From: Bacteroidales bacterium UBA6401
GTDB taxonomy: Bacteria; Bacteroidota; Bacteroidia; Bacteroidales; UBA932
Direction of reading: 5' to 3'
Assembly (NCBI GenBank): GCA_002438635.1
Contig: DJPX01000037.1
Location: forward strand, 1 to 24,079
Length of the DNA stretch: 24,079 bases
Under the pieces are notes generated by a model. It was not told where the DNA came from. It saw only the letters and a list, made by a program, of their open reading frames with translations, and ran no database searches. Shown piece after piece: positions 16,015 to 23,989 of the stretch; position 1 is the first letter of the stretch, and every line of letters begins with the position of its first letter. Both the position numbers and the translations under genes were made by a program.

Positions 16015-16572
16015 ATGAGTTTTTTCAAATATTTGTTGCTTATTTCTAGTTGTATGGTTCTTTTTTGTGGCTCTAAAATAACGGATGCCATTAAAGAGTA
16101 TCAGTATACTGAGCCTTGTATGAATGGGTACTATCTTGTAATGCGAGATTCCCACTATGGGCTTATTTCATCTGATGGAAAGGAGATAATCCCATCGAAA
16201 TATGAGCTTATTTATTTTCTTACCGAAGATGTGGTGGCTGCGCACTTGGACCTCTGTTGGTATTTTTTTGAAATTGGCGGAAAACTAATTGGACAGGAAT
16301 ACGGGCCAAGTGATAAAGATGTGGAAGTGCTGCTGTCGGATGTGCATAATATTCAGCTGGATAATATGAAATCGTGGGAGGGAATAGTCGAAGGATTCGA
16401 GCGCTTTTGTGAGCGGTGCGCTTTTGAAGAAGCGTCTTTTACTACGATGGCTATGTCGTGTGATAGTCTTCGTTTTGTGATATCGCAAGCAGAAGGGCAG
16501 ATGAGTGAAGTGCAGCGCCGAAGAATAAAACAGGCTTATAGGGCTTATCTTGAGAGGAGGCGTGACTTATGA
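16015..16572 (+). CDS. Small exported WG-repeat-like protein
   Basis: A 185-residue protein. The N-terminal MSFFKYLLLISSCMVLFCG is a signal peptide or lipoprotein signal (candidate Cys13 or Cys18). Residues about 38-75 match a WG-type beta repeat: YYLVMRDSHYGLISSDGKEI, then IPSKYELIYF. The C-terminal third is charged and helical (EVQRRRIKQAYRAYLERRRD). ATG 16015 is preferred; an upstream in-frame TTG at 15988 would add nine residues before the signal. Its stop overlaps the next gene's start (ATGA), so it is translationally coupled to the LPP20-like protein. The function is unknown, and an envelope location is likely. Confidence 0.7.
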   Translation: MSFFKYLLLISSCMVLFCGSKITDAIKEYQYTEPCMNGYYLVMRDSHYGLISSDGKEIIPSKYELIYFLTEDVVAAHLDLCWYFFEIGGKLIGQEYGPSDKDVEVLLSDVHNIQLDNMKSWEGIVEGFERFCERCAFEEASFTTMAMSCDSLRFVISQAEGQMSEVQRRRIKQAYRAYLERRRDL

Positions 16573-18383
16573 GAAAGTTTTTTTCGCGAGCCTTATCCAT
16601 TTTCTTGACGCTGAATATATTACTTTTTTATTCTATAAGATTGGATGCTCAAAAATTCTCTGACATTAAGGAAGATTCGTCCTTTCTTTGGGGTGAAGGC
16701 TCTGCGAAGGATACTCACACAGCCGATAGTCTTGCTTTAGATGCTCTTTTGGATAAAATAGCTTTAACTATAGATCTTCCTTATGATCTTGATGTGAAAG
16801 TGGCTTTAATGAAGACATATAGAGAAGATGTCTTTAGCTGCTCTGAATTCAGCGTTATAAGTAGAAAGGGAGAAGTCAGCATTCTTCGATATATAGGCCA
16901 ATCTTCGCTTGACTCTGTCTTTGAAAAGAGGCGGGAGAGGATATCTGAAATGAAGTCTGTTGCTAGCACTGCGGAGGAAAAATTGCAGATGGATGTGGCC
17001 CTGAGGTATTTGTCTTGGGCTGCAGTATTGATGCAGTCTGTACCGGGATTCAAGGCCGAAGAGGTGGCGGAGTTGCGCTCGAGAAGGATTAAACTTTTGG
17101 ATGGGATGAATGTGGCTTTTGCAAGGCAAAATGTAGCGGATAAGAGTGTCGTCGAGCTTAGCTTTACCTATAAGGATGAGCCTGTTAGAAATATAGATTA
17201 TCGTTTTTTTAACGGTAAACAGTGGTCTGAGATTATGTCTGCAAAGGATGGTATGGGCTTCATAGAAGTCACTCCGGATTCCAGAATCGAGGATTACCGC
17301 ATTCTGTACGAATCGGACCCTTCTTCTATGCGACATATTTATCGGGAAGTCCAAGCTGTGGAACGAGCCTTTTCTTCGAAAAATACAGTTAACGGGAATG
17401 CAAGCGATAGGGGCTTTGTTGCTAAGAATGATAAGGAAATGGTTGATGTCTCATCTATTAGAAAAATAGATATGGAGGAGGTGAAAAACAAGGTTTTGAA
17501 TGTGATGTCCCGGTCTAAGTTTAAATCATCTTCTGATTCCGTGTCTTCAGTGAGTCTAACTCCTACTCTTTTTACATCAGCACAAAAGGAGTCGGTATCT
17601 AAAATATGCGATGCCGTTATGACAAGAGATTATGAGTCTGTGCGTTCGCTTTTTACCGATAATGGATATGATGTCTTTCTTCGTTTAGTAGCATACGGCC
17701 ATGCGCGCGTACTCTCTTATGGCGGATTGAATTTTTACTCTTTAGATGGAGAAACTTATTGCCGCAGTGTTCCTATGGTATTTTCTTTTAAAGGTAATAT
17801 GAGGCAATTCGTTGAGGATATAGTCTTTATTTTCGATGAAAACGGGCTTGTTTCCGATCTAACTTTTTCTTTAGGAAAAGCCGCGACATCAGATATTTGT
17901 TCGCATGAGGGCTGGAGCGAGGAAGCAAGGCTTATCCTGGTGTCATTTCTGGAAAGTTATAAGACAGCATACGCCCTGAAACGGCTCGATTACATTAGTT
18001 CCATCTTCGATGATGATGCGTTGATTATCACGGGACGCGTGCTTAAGAATATGGGCATTAAAGGGGAATGGAATGATAATGAATATGTTCGGTTTACAAG
18101 GCAGAATAAAGATACCTATATTAGTAATCTTTCACGAGTTTTTTCCAGTCAGGAGTATATCAATATACAATTTTCCGACAGTGAGGTTATAAAACTTGGT
18201 AAGGGTGAGCAGTTGTTTGGAATAAAGATACGCCAGGAGTATTTTTCTGCAACATATTCGGATGTAGGGTATCTTTTTATTCTTGTGGATGTATCGGATT
18301 ATAAATCCCCTGTAATTCATGTGCGGACTTGGCAGGATTCTCCCGATAAGGATTTCGGAATAATCGGGCCATATCATTTTTAG
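16569..18383 (+). CDS. Exported LPP20-like / NTF2-like protein
   Basis: A 604-residue protein with a signal peptide (cleavage near RLDAQ, residues 24-28). The N-terminal region, with FLWGEGSAKD (39-48) followed by a helix rich in A, D and L, resembles the LPP20 lipoprotein domain found in many Bacteroidota exported proteins. The C-terminal half contains two NTF2-like segments: about 340-440, and about 455-590 with ESYKTAYALKRLDYISSIF. The exact biochemical role is unknown; such proteins are commonly encoded beside outer-membrane barrel genes. It overlaps the upstream WG-repeat gene by 4 nt and lies 7 nt from the downstream OMP gene, so the three products likely act in one envelope complex. 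Confidence 0.7.
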   Translation: MRKFFSRALSIFLTLNILLFYSIRLDAQKFSDIKEDSSFLWGEGSAKDTHTADSLALDALLDKIALTIDLPYDLDVKVALMKTYREDVFSCSEFSVISRKGEVSILRYIGQSSLDSVFEKRRERISEMKSVASTAEEKLQMDVALRYLSWAAVLMQSVPGFKAEEVAELRSRRIKLLDGMNVAFARQNVADKSVVELSFTYKDEPVRNIDYRFFNGKQWSEIMSAKDGMGFIEVTPDSRIEDYRILYESDPSSMRHIYREVQAVERAFSSKNTVNGNASDRGFVAKNDKEMVDVSSIRKIDMEEVKNKVLNVMSRSKFKSSSDSVSSVSLTPTLFTSAQKESVSKICDAVMTRDYESVRSLFTDNGYDVFLRLVAYGHARVLSYGGLNFYSLDGETYCRSVPMVFSFKGNMRQFVEDIVFIFDENGLVSDLTFSLGKAATSDICSHEGWSEEARLILVSFLESYKTAYALKRLDYISSIFDDDALIITGRVLKNMGIKGEWNDNEYVRFTRQNKDTYISNLSRVFSSQEYINIQFSDSEVIKLGKGEQLFGIKIRQEYFSATYSDVGYLFILVDVSDYKSPVIHVRTWQDSPDKDFGIIGPYHF

Positions 18384-18390
18384 ATGCCTT

Positions 18391-19365
18391 ATGGTAAAGC
18401 ATTTACTGGGAGTATTTCGTGGAAGAGGTTTTCTGATATTGGCACTATCGGCGCTTTCCGTTTTCTTGGCAGGCACGAGGTCTAATGCTCAAACTATACT
18501 TGGCAGCGAATTCTCGGTGCAGTCGTTCCGGCGATTGGACTGGGATCTTGATGCGCGAAGTAACTATCCTATTTGTGATCAAAATGGAAAGAAAGCAGCT
18601 ATTATAAAGGTGATTACATCTGCAGATGACTTGGATTTCGATGTGGGTGTGATGGGTGTTGTGGCAGTGAAGCAGGAAGTGGGGGAGATATGGGTTTATG
18701 TTCCGGAAAAGGTGCGAAAGATAACCATAAGACATCAAGATTTCGGCGTGATTAGAGATTATTATTTCCCGGAGACTATCGAATCAGCAGTCGTATATGA
18801 GATGGTGTTGAGAACCCCTCCCGTCTTGGAAAAGGAGATTATCGTAAGGGATTCTATAGTTTATGTACAGGATTCGCTTTATTCTGCCAGGCTTCGCCGT
18901 GATCCGATTGGCCTTGTCGTGTCTGGCATCTTCTCTTTTCCTGACTATTCTGCCGGTCTTATGATAGGCTGGGAAAAGCACCGATTGGGCATATACCTAA
19001 AGGCTGTTTCTAATTTTGAGAGCGAAAAATTTGCTTACGACTGTCTTTCGGATGGTACCGCTTCTTACGGGCCAATCTGGACCACAGGTCGCTCGCGTAT
19101 ATCGCAGCTATGCATTACAGGTGGGCTTGTATATAGAGTATTTGATTGGCTCGATGCTTATGCCGGACTTGGATATGGAAAGCGAACTTTACTATGGGAG
19201 GACACATCATCGCGCTGGGTTCGTGTAAGCGATTTTAGTCCGGAAGGGTTGGCCTCAGATGTAGGAATTCAATTCCGACTTGGCCGTATTCGCTTATCTG
19301 CCGGTCTTTCCACTATCGCCTTTCGTACTTGTGCTGTGGAAGTAGGCGTGGGGGTGTGTTTTTAA
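18391..19365 (+). CDS. Outer-membrane beta-barrel protein with N-terminal PEGA-like domain
   Basis: A 324-residue protein. A signal peptide ends near RSNAQ (residue 34). Next comes a PEGA-like beta domain (about 38-145; IWVYVPEKVRKITIRHQDFG) and then a roughly 165-residue region of alternating amphipathic strands typical of a small outer-membrane barrel. Those strands include GLVVSGIFSFPDYSAGLMIG and DAYAGLGYGKRTLLW, and the protein ends in a terminal aromatic (VGVGVCF). The GVGVCF C-terminus matches the Phe-ending signal for barrel insertion. It is the last gene of the WG/LPP20 operon and would anchor that system in the outer membrane. An upstream ATG at 18384 is out of frame. Confidence 0.75.
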   Translation: MVKHLLGVFRGRGFLILALSALSVFLAGTRSNAQTILGSEFSVQSFRRLDWDLDARSNYPICDQNGKKAAIIKVITSADDLDFDVGVMGVVAVKQEVGEIWVYVPEKVRKITIRHQDFGVIRDYYFPETIESAVVYEMVLRTPPVLEKEIIVRDSIVYVQDSLYSARLRRDPIGLVVSGIFSFPDYSAGLMIGWEKHRLGIYLKAVSNFESEKFAYDCLSDGTASYGPIWTTGRSRISQLCITGGLVYRVFDWLDAYAGLGYGKRTLLWEDTSSRWVRVSDFSPEGLASDVGIQFRLGRIRLSAGLSTIAFRTCAVEVGVGVCF

Positions 19366-19682
19366 AAACCGGTAACTTCCGGATGGCTTAGCCCCCTTAG
19401 TATATCTGATTTTTTTCTATGCGGTAGCAGTACGAGTCTTTATAAGAGTTTGGATATTTCCGTTATAGTTAGTATTTTTACGAAGTTTTCCACAACATGA
19501 GACTTGTCTTGACACATAGTCGTCTTTATAGTATTCTCTCAAATATAATTCGAGGGCATTATGATGCTACTTTCCTCGTGAGAAGTGGCGTAGGGGAGGT
19601 TTGTCTCGAGTCTATCTCGCGCAGCTTCGGGGGAAGCATATTTTCGTGTAAAAGCGCAATTTTTTCCACAACAAACAATACG
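19366..19682 (+). other. 317-nt region with no confident gene; leader of the next unit
   Basis: No convincing coding sequence or terminator was found. A 12-bp direct repeat TTTTCCACAACA occurs at 19486-19497 and 19662-19673. A frame open across 19497-19742 has no recognisable composition. This region probably contains the promoter and a long untranslated leader for the poly-G gene and the lipoprotein downstream, although no clear TAnnTTTG box is visible. Confidence 0.4.
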
Positions 19683-19842
19683 ATGAAAAAAACAATTCAA
19701 AATCAAAGGGGGGGGGGTATCTTACGCCGCTCCGGTTTGTGAGATCATTGATCTCGTGAGCGAAACTGCAGTTCTGCAGGCTAGTACTAATTCTTTCACC
19801 ATTCAAGAGTGGGAGGATGATGAAGAGTCTTTAACTTTCTAA
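19683..19842 (+). pseudogene. Small ORF split by poly-G tract; possible phase-variable gene (OFF)
   Basis: ATG 19683 begins MKKTIQNQ, then a run of ten G (19708-19717) puts translation into a frame that stops after RGGGILRRSGL. One G fewer (nine) would join it to a frame reading VSYAAPVCEIIDLVSE and ending EWEDDEESLTF with TAA at 19840-19842, giving a protein of about 52 residues. Its SY.AP..EI..L.SE core and acidic, Trp-containing tail resemble small proteins I recall as common in Bacteroidota, often beside surface lipoprotein genes. The next ATG lies only 9 nt downstream, so it probably heads the lipoprotein transcript. The G-run could be a slipped-strand switch, or a sequencing error; the sequence alone cannot decide. 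Confidence 0.6.
19708..19717 (+). repeat. Ten-G homopolymer tract
   Basis: Ten consecutive G inside the start of the small ORF 19683-19842. Tracts of this length are prone to slipped-strand changes in replication and are classic phase-variation sites. They are also prone to sequencing miscalls. Confidence 0.85.
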
Positions 19843-19851
19843 TCCGTTTGA

Positions 19852-22107
19852 ATGATGAAAAAAGTATCTCTTTTTTTAGGGATGGCGGTAGTCGCATCGC
19901 TTTCTCTTACTAATTGTACAGAAAAGGAATCTTTGCGTGAGCACCCTTCTGTCTCTGAGGGTATTCCTTTTGAAATTTCTACCGAGCTTGACGTCAAGAC
20001 AGTTAATGACGGGCTTGCTACCAAATGGGCAGAAAATGATTCTTTAAATCTTTTCCATGCAGTTGCAGGTGAGACTAGTTATGTCTCTGATGGCAAGTTT
20101 ACCCTTGATGCTACCCGCGAGGGCGTGTTTACTGGAGAATTGGCTTCTGCCCTTGACAATGGAAGGAGCTACGACTGGTACGCGATTTATCCGTATAGAT
20201 CTCGTTACTCTACTCCGGCAAATAGCAGTAGTTCGGATACCTATCTGTATATTAATGGGCGTTCTGATACTCCTATAAAGCAAAATGGTAATAATAGCAT
20301 GGCCCATTTGGCCGGGGTAAATGCTCCGCTTTATGGTGTAGTGAAGGACTTGTCATCAGAGCAGAGTCTTTTGGTTAAGATGGGAAGCCTGGCTTCTGTA
20401 GTAGCAGTAGAGGTAACAAATACGACCGATACTCCGCTTACAGTAAGCAGTGTTAAGTTTACTTCGACGGAAAGTCTTGTAGGACAGTTCTATGTAGACA
20501 TTACAGGCGAGAGTGTTAAGTATACGGATGGTAAGTATGTATCCAAAACGGCAGAAGTGGATGTGACGGGTGCGACAGCATTGGCAAAAGGCGAAAGTGC
20601 AAAATTCTACGTGCTTATCAAGCCACACACTGTAGCAGCAGGCTCTACACTCACCCTTTCTGTCAACGGCTACGAAAAGGAAAGCCCAGCCCTTACAAAA
20701 GATGTCACCTTCACCGCCGGCAAGATCAAGACCCTCAAGTTCGACTATAATTCGTCAAGTGTCACTACGGAATATAAATCTCTTGCAGAGTTAAGCGCGG
20801 CTATATTGGATGGTAAGACTGAGTTTACATTGAATCTGACAGATCCGGCAGTCGTAACTAGGGTATGCTCAGATAATAAAACTATTTATCTTCAGGATAA
20901 AACTGGTGGTATGATGTTTTTTGGCTCTAATTTAATACCTGATGCAAAGGCAGGAACTACCATCTCAGGAAAAATCACTGGAACTGCTTGGTTATTTAAT
21001 GGATTACCTGAAGTTGAAGGGGTAGACCTTAGTGGCGCGACAACAGGTGAAACCACTGAAATTCCTTATACTGAACTTACTATAGCAGAGTTAAATGCCG
21101 ATTTTAACAAATACCTTAATATGCAGGTTAAACTCAGCGGTGTTGAGGTAAGTGCTGCTTTTTCTAACGATGATAAAAATGGAGAGGTAAAACAGGGCGA
21201 GAACACTTTGGCTATTTATGTTAAAAACACTACGGATAAATATAGTTTTGCCGTTGGTCAACTGGGTGATATAGTTGTTTTCCCGGCAATTTATAATACA
21301 AAGAAGCAGGTTTATTTCTGGGCAGCGAGTGATTTTACCATCACAGGTGCTGCAGATGTGACAAGCGTTATTAACCTTGGCTCTGCTTTCTCTGTAAATG
21401 TAGGTGAGACAGTATCTCTTAATGCTTCAACCAACTCTACAGCAGCTATCAAGTATTCTTCTGAAGATGAGACTATTGCAACTGTTTCTGCTGAGGGTGT
21501 TGTAACCGGCGTAAAAGAAGGAACTGTTAAAATCACTGCATCTGTTGATGCTGTAAAAGGTTTCACCGCCGCCACTGCTACAACCACCATCACTGTAAAT
21601 CCTGCAGGGACGGTGGAAAAAAGTACATTTGTAGTAAAATCAGATGATGTTGTGTCAAACTCAGCATATGAAAGTTATTCTGAAACTATAGATAATAGAG
21701 GTTGGAAAATAACATTTGGTGGAAATAATAAATCAGTAGGAACTAATAAAAAAAATAGAGAGAGCTGCAAAATATCGGAAAAATATGATGTTTCTCCTGT
21801 AACTAAAAATGATGTTGCTTCTGCCTTTGCCTCTACTACGAAATTAGATAGAGTTTTAGGGGTTAAATGTGAAATTGGCGGTGGTAGTAATCAGGATAAA
21901 ACGGAAATATATCTTATTTATTCTGAAGATGGTAATACATTTAGTCAAATTACTTTAACAAAAGGTGAACAAGGAAAATATAATGAAGCTAGCGAATTCG
22001 AATTTGCAGAACTTTCAGGTTATTTTGCTATTCTCTTTAGGTCAACAACGACAAGTGGAAATTGGAGATTGGATGACGTTAATTTGACATTTACATATAT
22101 GAAATAA
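19852..22107 (+). CDS. Mosaic Ig-like surface lipoprotein
   Basis: A 751-residue lipoprotein with signal peptide and lipobox SLTNC (C22). The N-terminal roughly 275 residues resemble a fimbrillin-type beta domain (YDWYAIYPYRSR around 104-115). Next is an OB-fold-like region (about 305-500; TIYLQDKTGGMMFFG), a Big_2 bacterial Ig domain (about 507-585; SSEDETIATVSAEGVVTGVK), and a C-terminal beta sandwich (about 590-751). It is probably displayed on the outer membrane as an adhesin or as part of a surface enzyme or appendage; no catalytic motif is visible. It starts 9 nt after the poly-G small ORF and ends at a strong terminator. Base and codon use shift between modules (C-ending codons around 20620-20750, AT-rich C-terminus), suggesting domain exchange. 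Start 19852 or 19855 are both possible. Confidence 0.8.
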   Translation: MMKKVSLFLGMAVVASLSLTNCTEKESLREHPSVSEGIPFEISTELDVKTVNDGLATKWAENDSLNLFHAVAGETSYVSDGKFTLDATREGVFTGELASALDNGRSYDWYAIYPYRSRYSTPANSSSSDTYLYINGRSDTPIKQNGNNSMAHLAGVNAPLYGVVKDLSSEQSLLVKMGSLASVVAVEVTNTTDTPLTVSSVKFTSTESLVGQFYVDITGESVKYTDGKYVSKTAEVDVTGATALAKGESAKFYVLIKPHTVAAGSTLTLSVNGYEKESPALTKDVTFTAGKIKTLKFDYNSSSVTTEYKSLAELSAAILDGKTEFTLNLTDPAVVTRVCSDNKTIYLQDKTGGMMFFGSNLIPDAKAGTTISGKITGTAWLFNGLPEVEGVDLSGATTGETTEIPYTELTIAELNADFNKYLNMQVKLSGVEVSAAFSNDDKNGEVKQGENTLAIYVKNTTDKYSFAVGQLGDIVVFPAIYNTKKQVYFWAASDFTITGAADVTSVINLGSAFSVNVGETVSLNASTNSTAAIKYSSEDETIATVSAEGVVTGVKEGTVKITASVDAVKGFTAATATTTITVNPAGTVEKSTFVVKSDDVVSNSAYESYSETIDNRGWKITFGGNNKSVGTNKKNRESCKISEKYDVSPVTKNDVASAFASTTKLDRVLGVKCEIGGGSNQDKTEIYLIYSEDGNTFSQITLTKGEQGKYNEASEFEFAELSGYFAILFRSTTTSGNWRLDDVNLTFTYMK

Positions 22108-22127
22108 TTTTAAATTTAATTTGTGAT

Positions 22128-22157
22128 CCGGCGGAGCATTTTGCTCCGCCGGTTTTT
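22128..22157 (+). terminator. Strong intrinsic terminator of the Ig-like lipoprotein gene
   Basis: An exact 11-bp stem CCGGCGGAGCA / TGCTCCGCCGG with a TTT loop, followed directly by TTTTT (22153-22157). It lies 20 nt after the stop codon. A second, slightly diverged copy of the hairpin sits at 22355-22377. Confidence 0.9.
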
Positions 22158-22198
22158 AAAATAAGACTTCTATTGTCTAACCATTAATAAACGCGAGT

Positions 22199-22292
22199 CA
22201 AGAAGTTGCATCCTGAAAGACTAGCCGCCCTCGGCTCTAGAGGGAGGGACCCACATAGTGGGAGGGCCTGGTCTGGAAGGATGCACTTCTTG
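22199..22292. repeat. Palindromic dispersed repeat element (about 95 nt), copy 1
   Basis: The left arm CAAGAAGTTGCATCC pairs with the right arm GGATGCACTTCTTG, with partial pairing continuing inward (TGAAAGACTAGCC against the complement of GGCCTGGTCTGG). The interior is GC-rich and holds an exact CCCAC-ATA-GTGGG hairpin (22250-22262). The left 32 nt recur at 24012-24043 with two mismatches. It could be a MITE or REP-like element, or a structured RNA. No ORF is inside. Confidence 0.65.
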
Positions 22293-22354
22293 CGAGCATA
22301 AAAAGCGTATCGTCCCGCAAGCCTCTTTCTCATTACAAAAAAAATCTATTACCA

Positions 22355-22377
22355 CGGCGGAGCAAAATGTTCCGCCG
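22355..22377. terminator. Second copy of the CGGCGGAGCA hairpin
   Basis: CGGCGGAGCA, AAA, TGTTCCGCCG forms a 10-bp stem with one G-U pair, followed by AATTTTT. It closely resembles the 22128-22152 hairpin and sits 40 nt before the next gene's start, where it could act as an attenuator or be a duplicated terminator. Confidence 0.55.
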
Positions 22378-22417
22378 AATTTTTAATACTATTAACCAAC
22401 CATTTGTTTTGTTAGAA

Positions 22418-23119
22418 ATGAAAACTGAAAGAACAGCACAATTAGCATTAAAGGATAAAATTAATAATCTCAAGTTATTATGTAAAGTTTATGACGAAGG
22501 TAATCTTGCTATCGCAAAAGAAATTTCTGTTATATGGAGAGTTTTATTCTTAGATACTAATAAAGATAGTTCACTTTTAACCCAGTGTGGTTTAAAAGAC
22601 AAAATACAGATGTTAGACTCATCGTCGCCTCGTGTCGGAATATCATATTTTAATATAGGCTCTGGAATTTCGAATCTTAACCTTTCGTTCCCATCGAATA
22701 TATATTGTGGATTAGTTTGTGAAGATATTAATAGGGAAGGGAATAGCATATGTTATTCATTTTCTCCCTTATGTAGTTCATCTCAGTATAAAAATTCCGA
22801 AAAATACATTTCGTTAAAAAAATGGTCTAACCAGATAGTTTTTGATATTCGCGGTGAAGGCGTGGATATTTCATTGTCACGCGCAGATTTCTTACAGATT
22901 TTATGTAATAAAGATGGCGGAGCCCATTTCGACAAAACATTTACTACCAGAGGCAGATTTGATCACAAGTCGATAGCCTCGTATATCGCTTTTCGTGACG
23001 ATCAAGCCCTTCATCTTATGGTAAATGGCGTGGACGTTCGTTTCGTAAATGACCCAGCTTATTCATCAGTTCGACAAATAGCCCATGAAGTGTTAGCCTC
23101 CTTAGAAGAATATATGTAA
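22418..23119 (+). CDS. Hypothetical protein with conserved-looking C-terminal RQIAHEVL motif
   Basis: A 233-residue soluble protein with no signal peptide and AT-rich coding sequence. The N-terminal region (LALKDKINNLKLLCKVYDEG) is helical. Later landmarks are KKWSNQIVFDIRG, the SRADFLQILCNKDGGAHFD segment (about residues 160-180), and a C-terminal RQIAHEVLASLEEY. I recall a widespread uncharacterised family, often near mobile or defence genes, with this DGGAHxD and RQIAhEvL pattern, but cannot name it. ATG 22418 is chosen because the longer frame from 22367 would start inside the terminator-like hairpin. The flanking regions are repeat-rich and lack other genes, suggesting an insertion-prone locus. 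Confidence 0.65.
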   Translation: MKTERTAQLALKDKINNLKLLCKVYDEGNLAIAKEISVIWRVLFLDTNKDSSLLTQCGLKDKIQMLDSSSPRVGISYFNIGSGISNLNLSFPSNIYCGLVCEDINREGNSICYSFSPLCSSSQYKNSEKYISLKKWSNQIVFDIRGEGVDISLSRADFLQILCNKDGGAHFDKTFTTRGRFDHKSIASYIAFRDDQALHLMVNGVDVRFVNDPAYSSVRQIAHEVLASLEEYM

Positions 23120-23197
23120 ATTGAGAGAACTATTTTCTACCCCATCTTACTATACTTCATCCACTAAAAGCCCGAATCTGTGTTTTAGGTCGTTTTC

Positions 23198-23222
23198 TGA
23201 TGTGACCCCCAAAAGTTGGACG
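23198..23222. mobile_element. Possible IS3-family terminal inverted repeat remnant
   Basis: TGATGTGACCCCCAAAAGTT followed by GGACG closely resembles the ends of IS3-group elements (typically TGA.CTGACCCCCAAAAGTT then GGAC). No transposase frame or matching second end is present in the window, so it would be a solo relic. Orientation cannot be settled. Confidence 0.35.
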
Positions 23223-23487
23223 ATTTATATTTTTTTTCTAAGTATATGACAAAAATTGGAAAACATTAATATGATAACGATTTGTGTGATTTAGAAGGCA
23301 TTGTGAGATATACTCCAGCCCATATTTGAAGAGGCTTTTAGACTTCCTTCCGTGATGCAAAATCTTTATCTCTTTGATGTTTTCGTGAATAAAATACCAA
23401 CAAGGTAGCACATACACAAATCAAACGTCTATTCAACTTTACAAACTTGAAGATTAATTCGCTTTTAATAGTTGAATAAAACATTAT

Positions 23488-23523
23488 AAAAAAGGGATTC
23501 GGGCTAGCCCGAACCCCTTTTTT
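23488..23523. terminator. Bidirectional intrinsic terminator
   Basis: A run of A6 (23488-23493), the arms GGGATTCGGGC / GCCCGAACCCC (one mismatch) with a TA centre, then T6 (23518-23523). The A-run on one side and T-run on the other allow termination from either strand. It lies about 370 nt after the 22418 gene. Confidence 0.8.
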
Positions 23524-23904
23524 AGTAAGCGTAAAATTAGTTTGCAAGAGGATAAATGATTGATATGAAAATATTTAGTTTCCTTTATGTCAAAATTAGA
23601 AATACATTGTCATATCATAAAAAGGATATTCTATTGCAATACAATTGCAATACATAAAGTTAGAAATAGCAAGAAAAAAATATCGCTGATTCAAGTTGAC
23701 TCGGATTCATTTCTGTTAATCCAGAAAGACTATATATCGGAAGTTGCTGTGTGTAAAAATCGAGAGCTTGCACACAAAAGTCGCTTCAAAATAGCCTTTT
23801 TGTTTTGTGAACTCATGACTAAAAATGATCATGTATCCTTAAAAAATGGTTTTCGTTACCTCGTGGTAAAATGGTCGTTAATCCTTCATGACTTACCACC
23901 TATA

Positions 23905-23989
23905 TTTTGTCCGAGAAAACCGCCCTTTCTCGGACAAAAACATAATTTTACTTATTTTGTCCTAAAAAAAGCCCTTTCCAAGGACAAAA
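23905..23989. repeat. Two tandem hairpin repeats with a shared TTTTGTCC ... GGACAAAA frame
   Basis: The first hairpin has exact 14-bp arms TTTTGTCCGAGAAA (23905-23918) and TTTCTCGGACAAAA (23926-23939). The second has 9-bp arms TTTTGTCCT (23955-23963) and AGGACAAAA (23981-23989). Both contain GCCCTTTC in the second half, so the two are diverged tandem copies with a period of about 50 nt. The function is unknown. Confidence 0.7.

Noticed and set aside
19497..19742. 81-codon frame covering the leader and poly-G start
   Set aside because: Only its last 19 codons coincide with the small ORF; the rest has no coding character and two copies of a short direct repeat.
22199..22292. CRISPR-like repeat
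   Set aside because: There is only one palindromic unit here plus one distant copy; no regular spacers and no cas genes.
22367..22417. Longer start for the 22418 gene
   Set aside because: The ATG at 22367 lies inside the CGGCGGAGCA hairpin, so initiation there is unlikely.
23338..23547. 69-codon open frame on the - strand
   Set aside because: It starts inside the gap after the bidirectional terminator and spans the terminator itself, with no recognisable domain.
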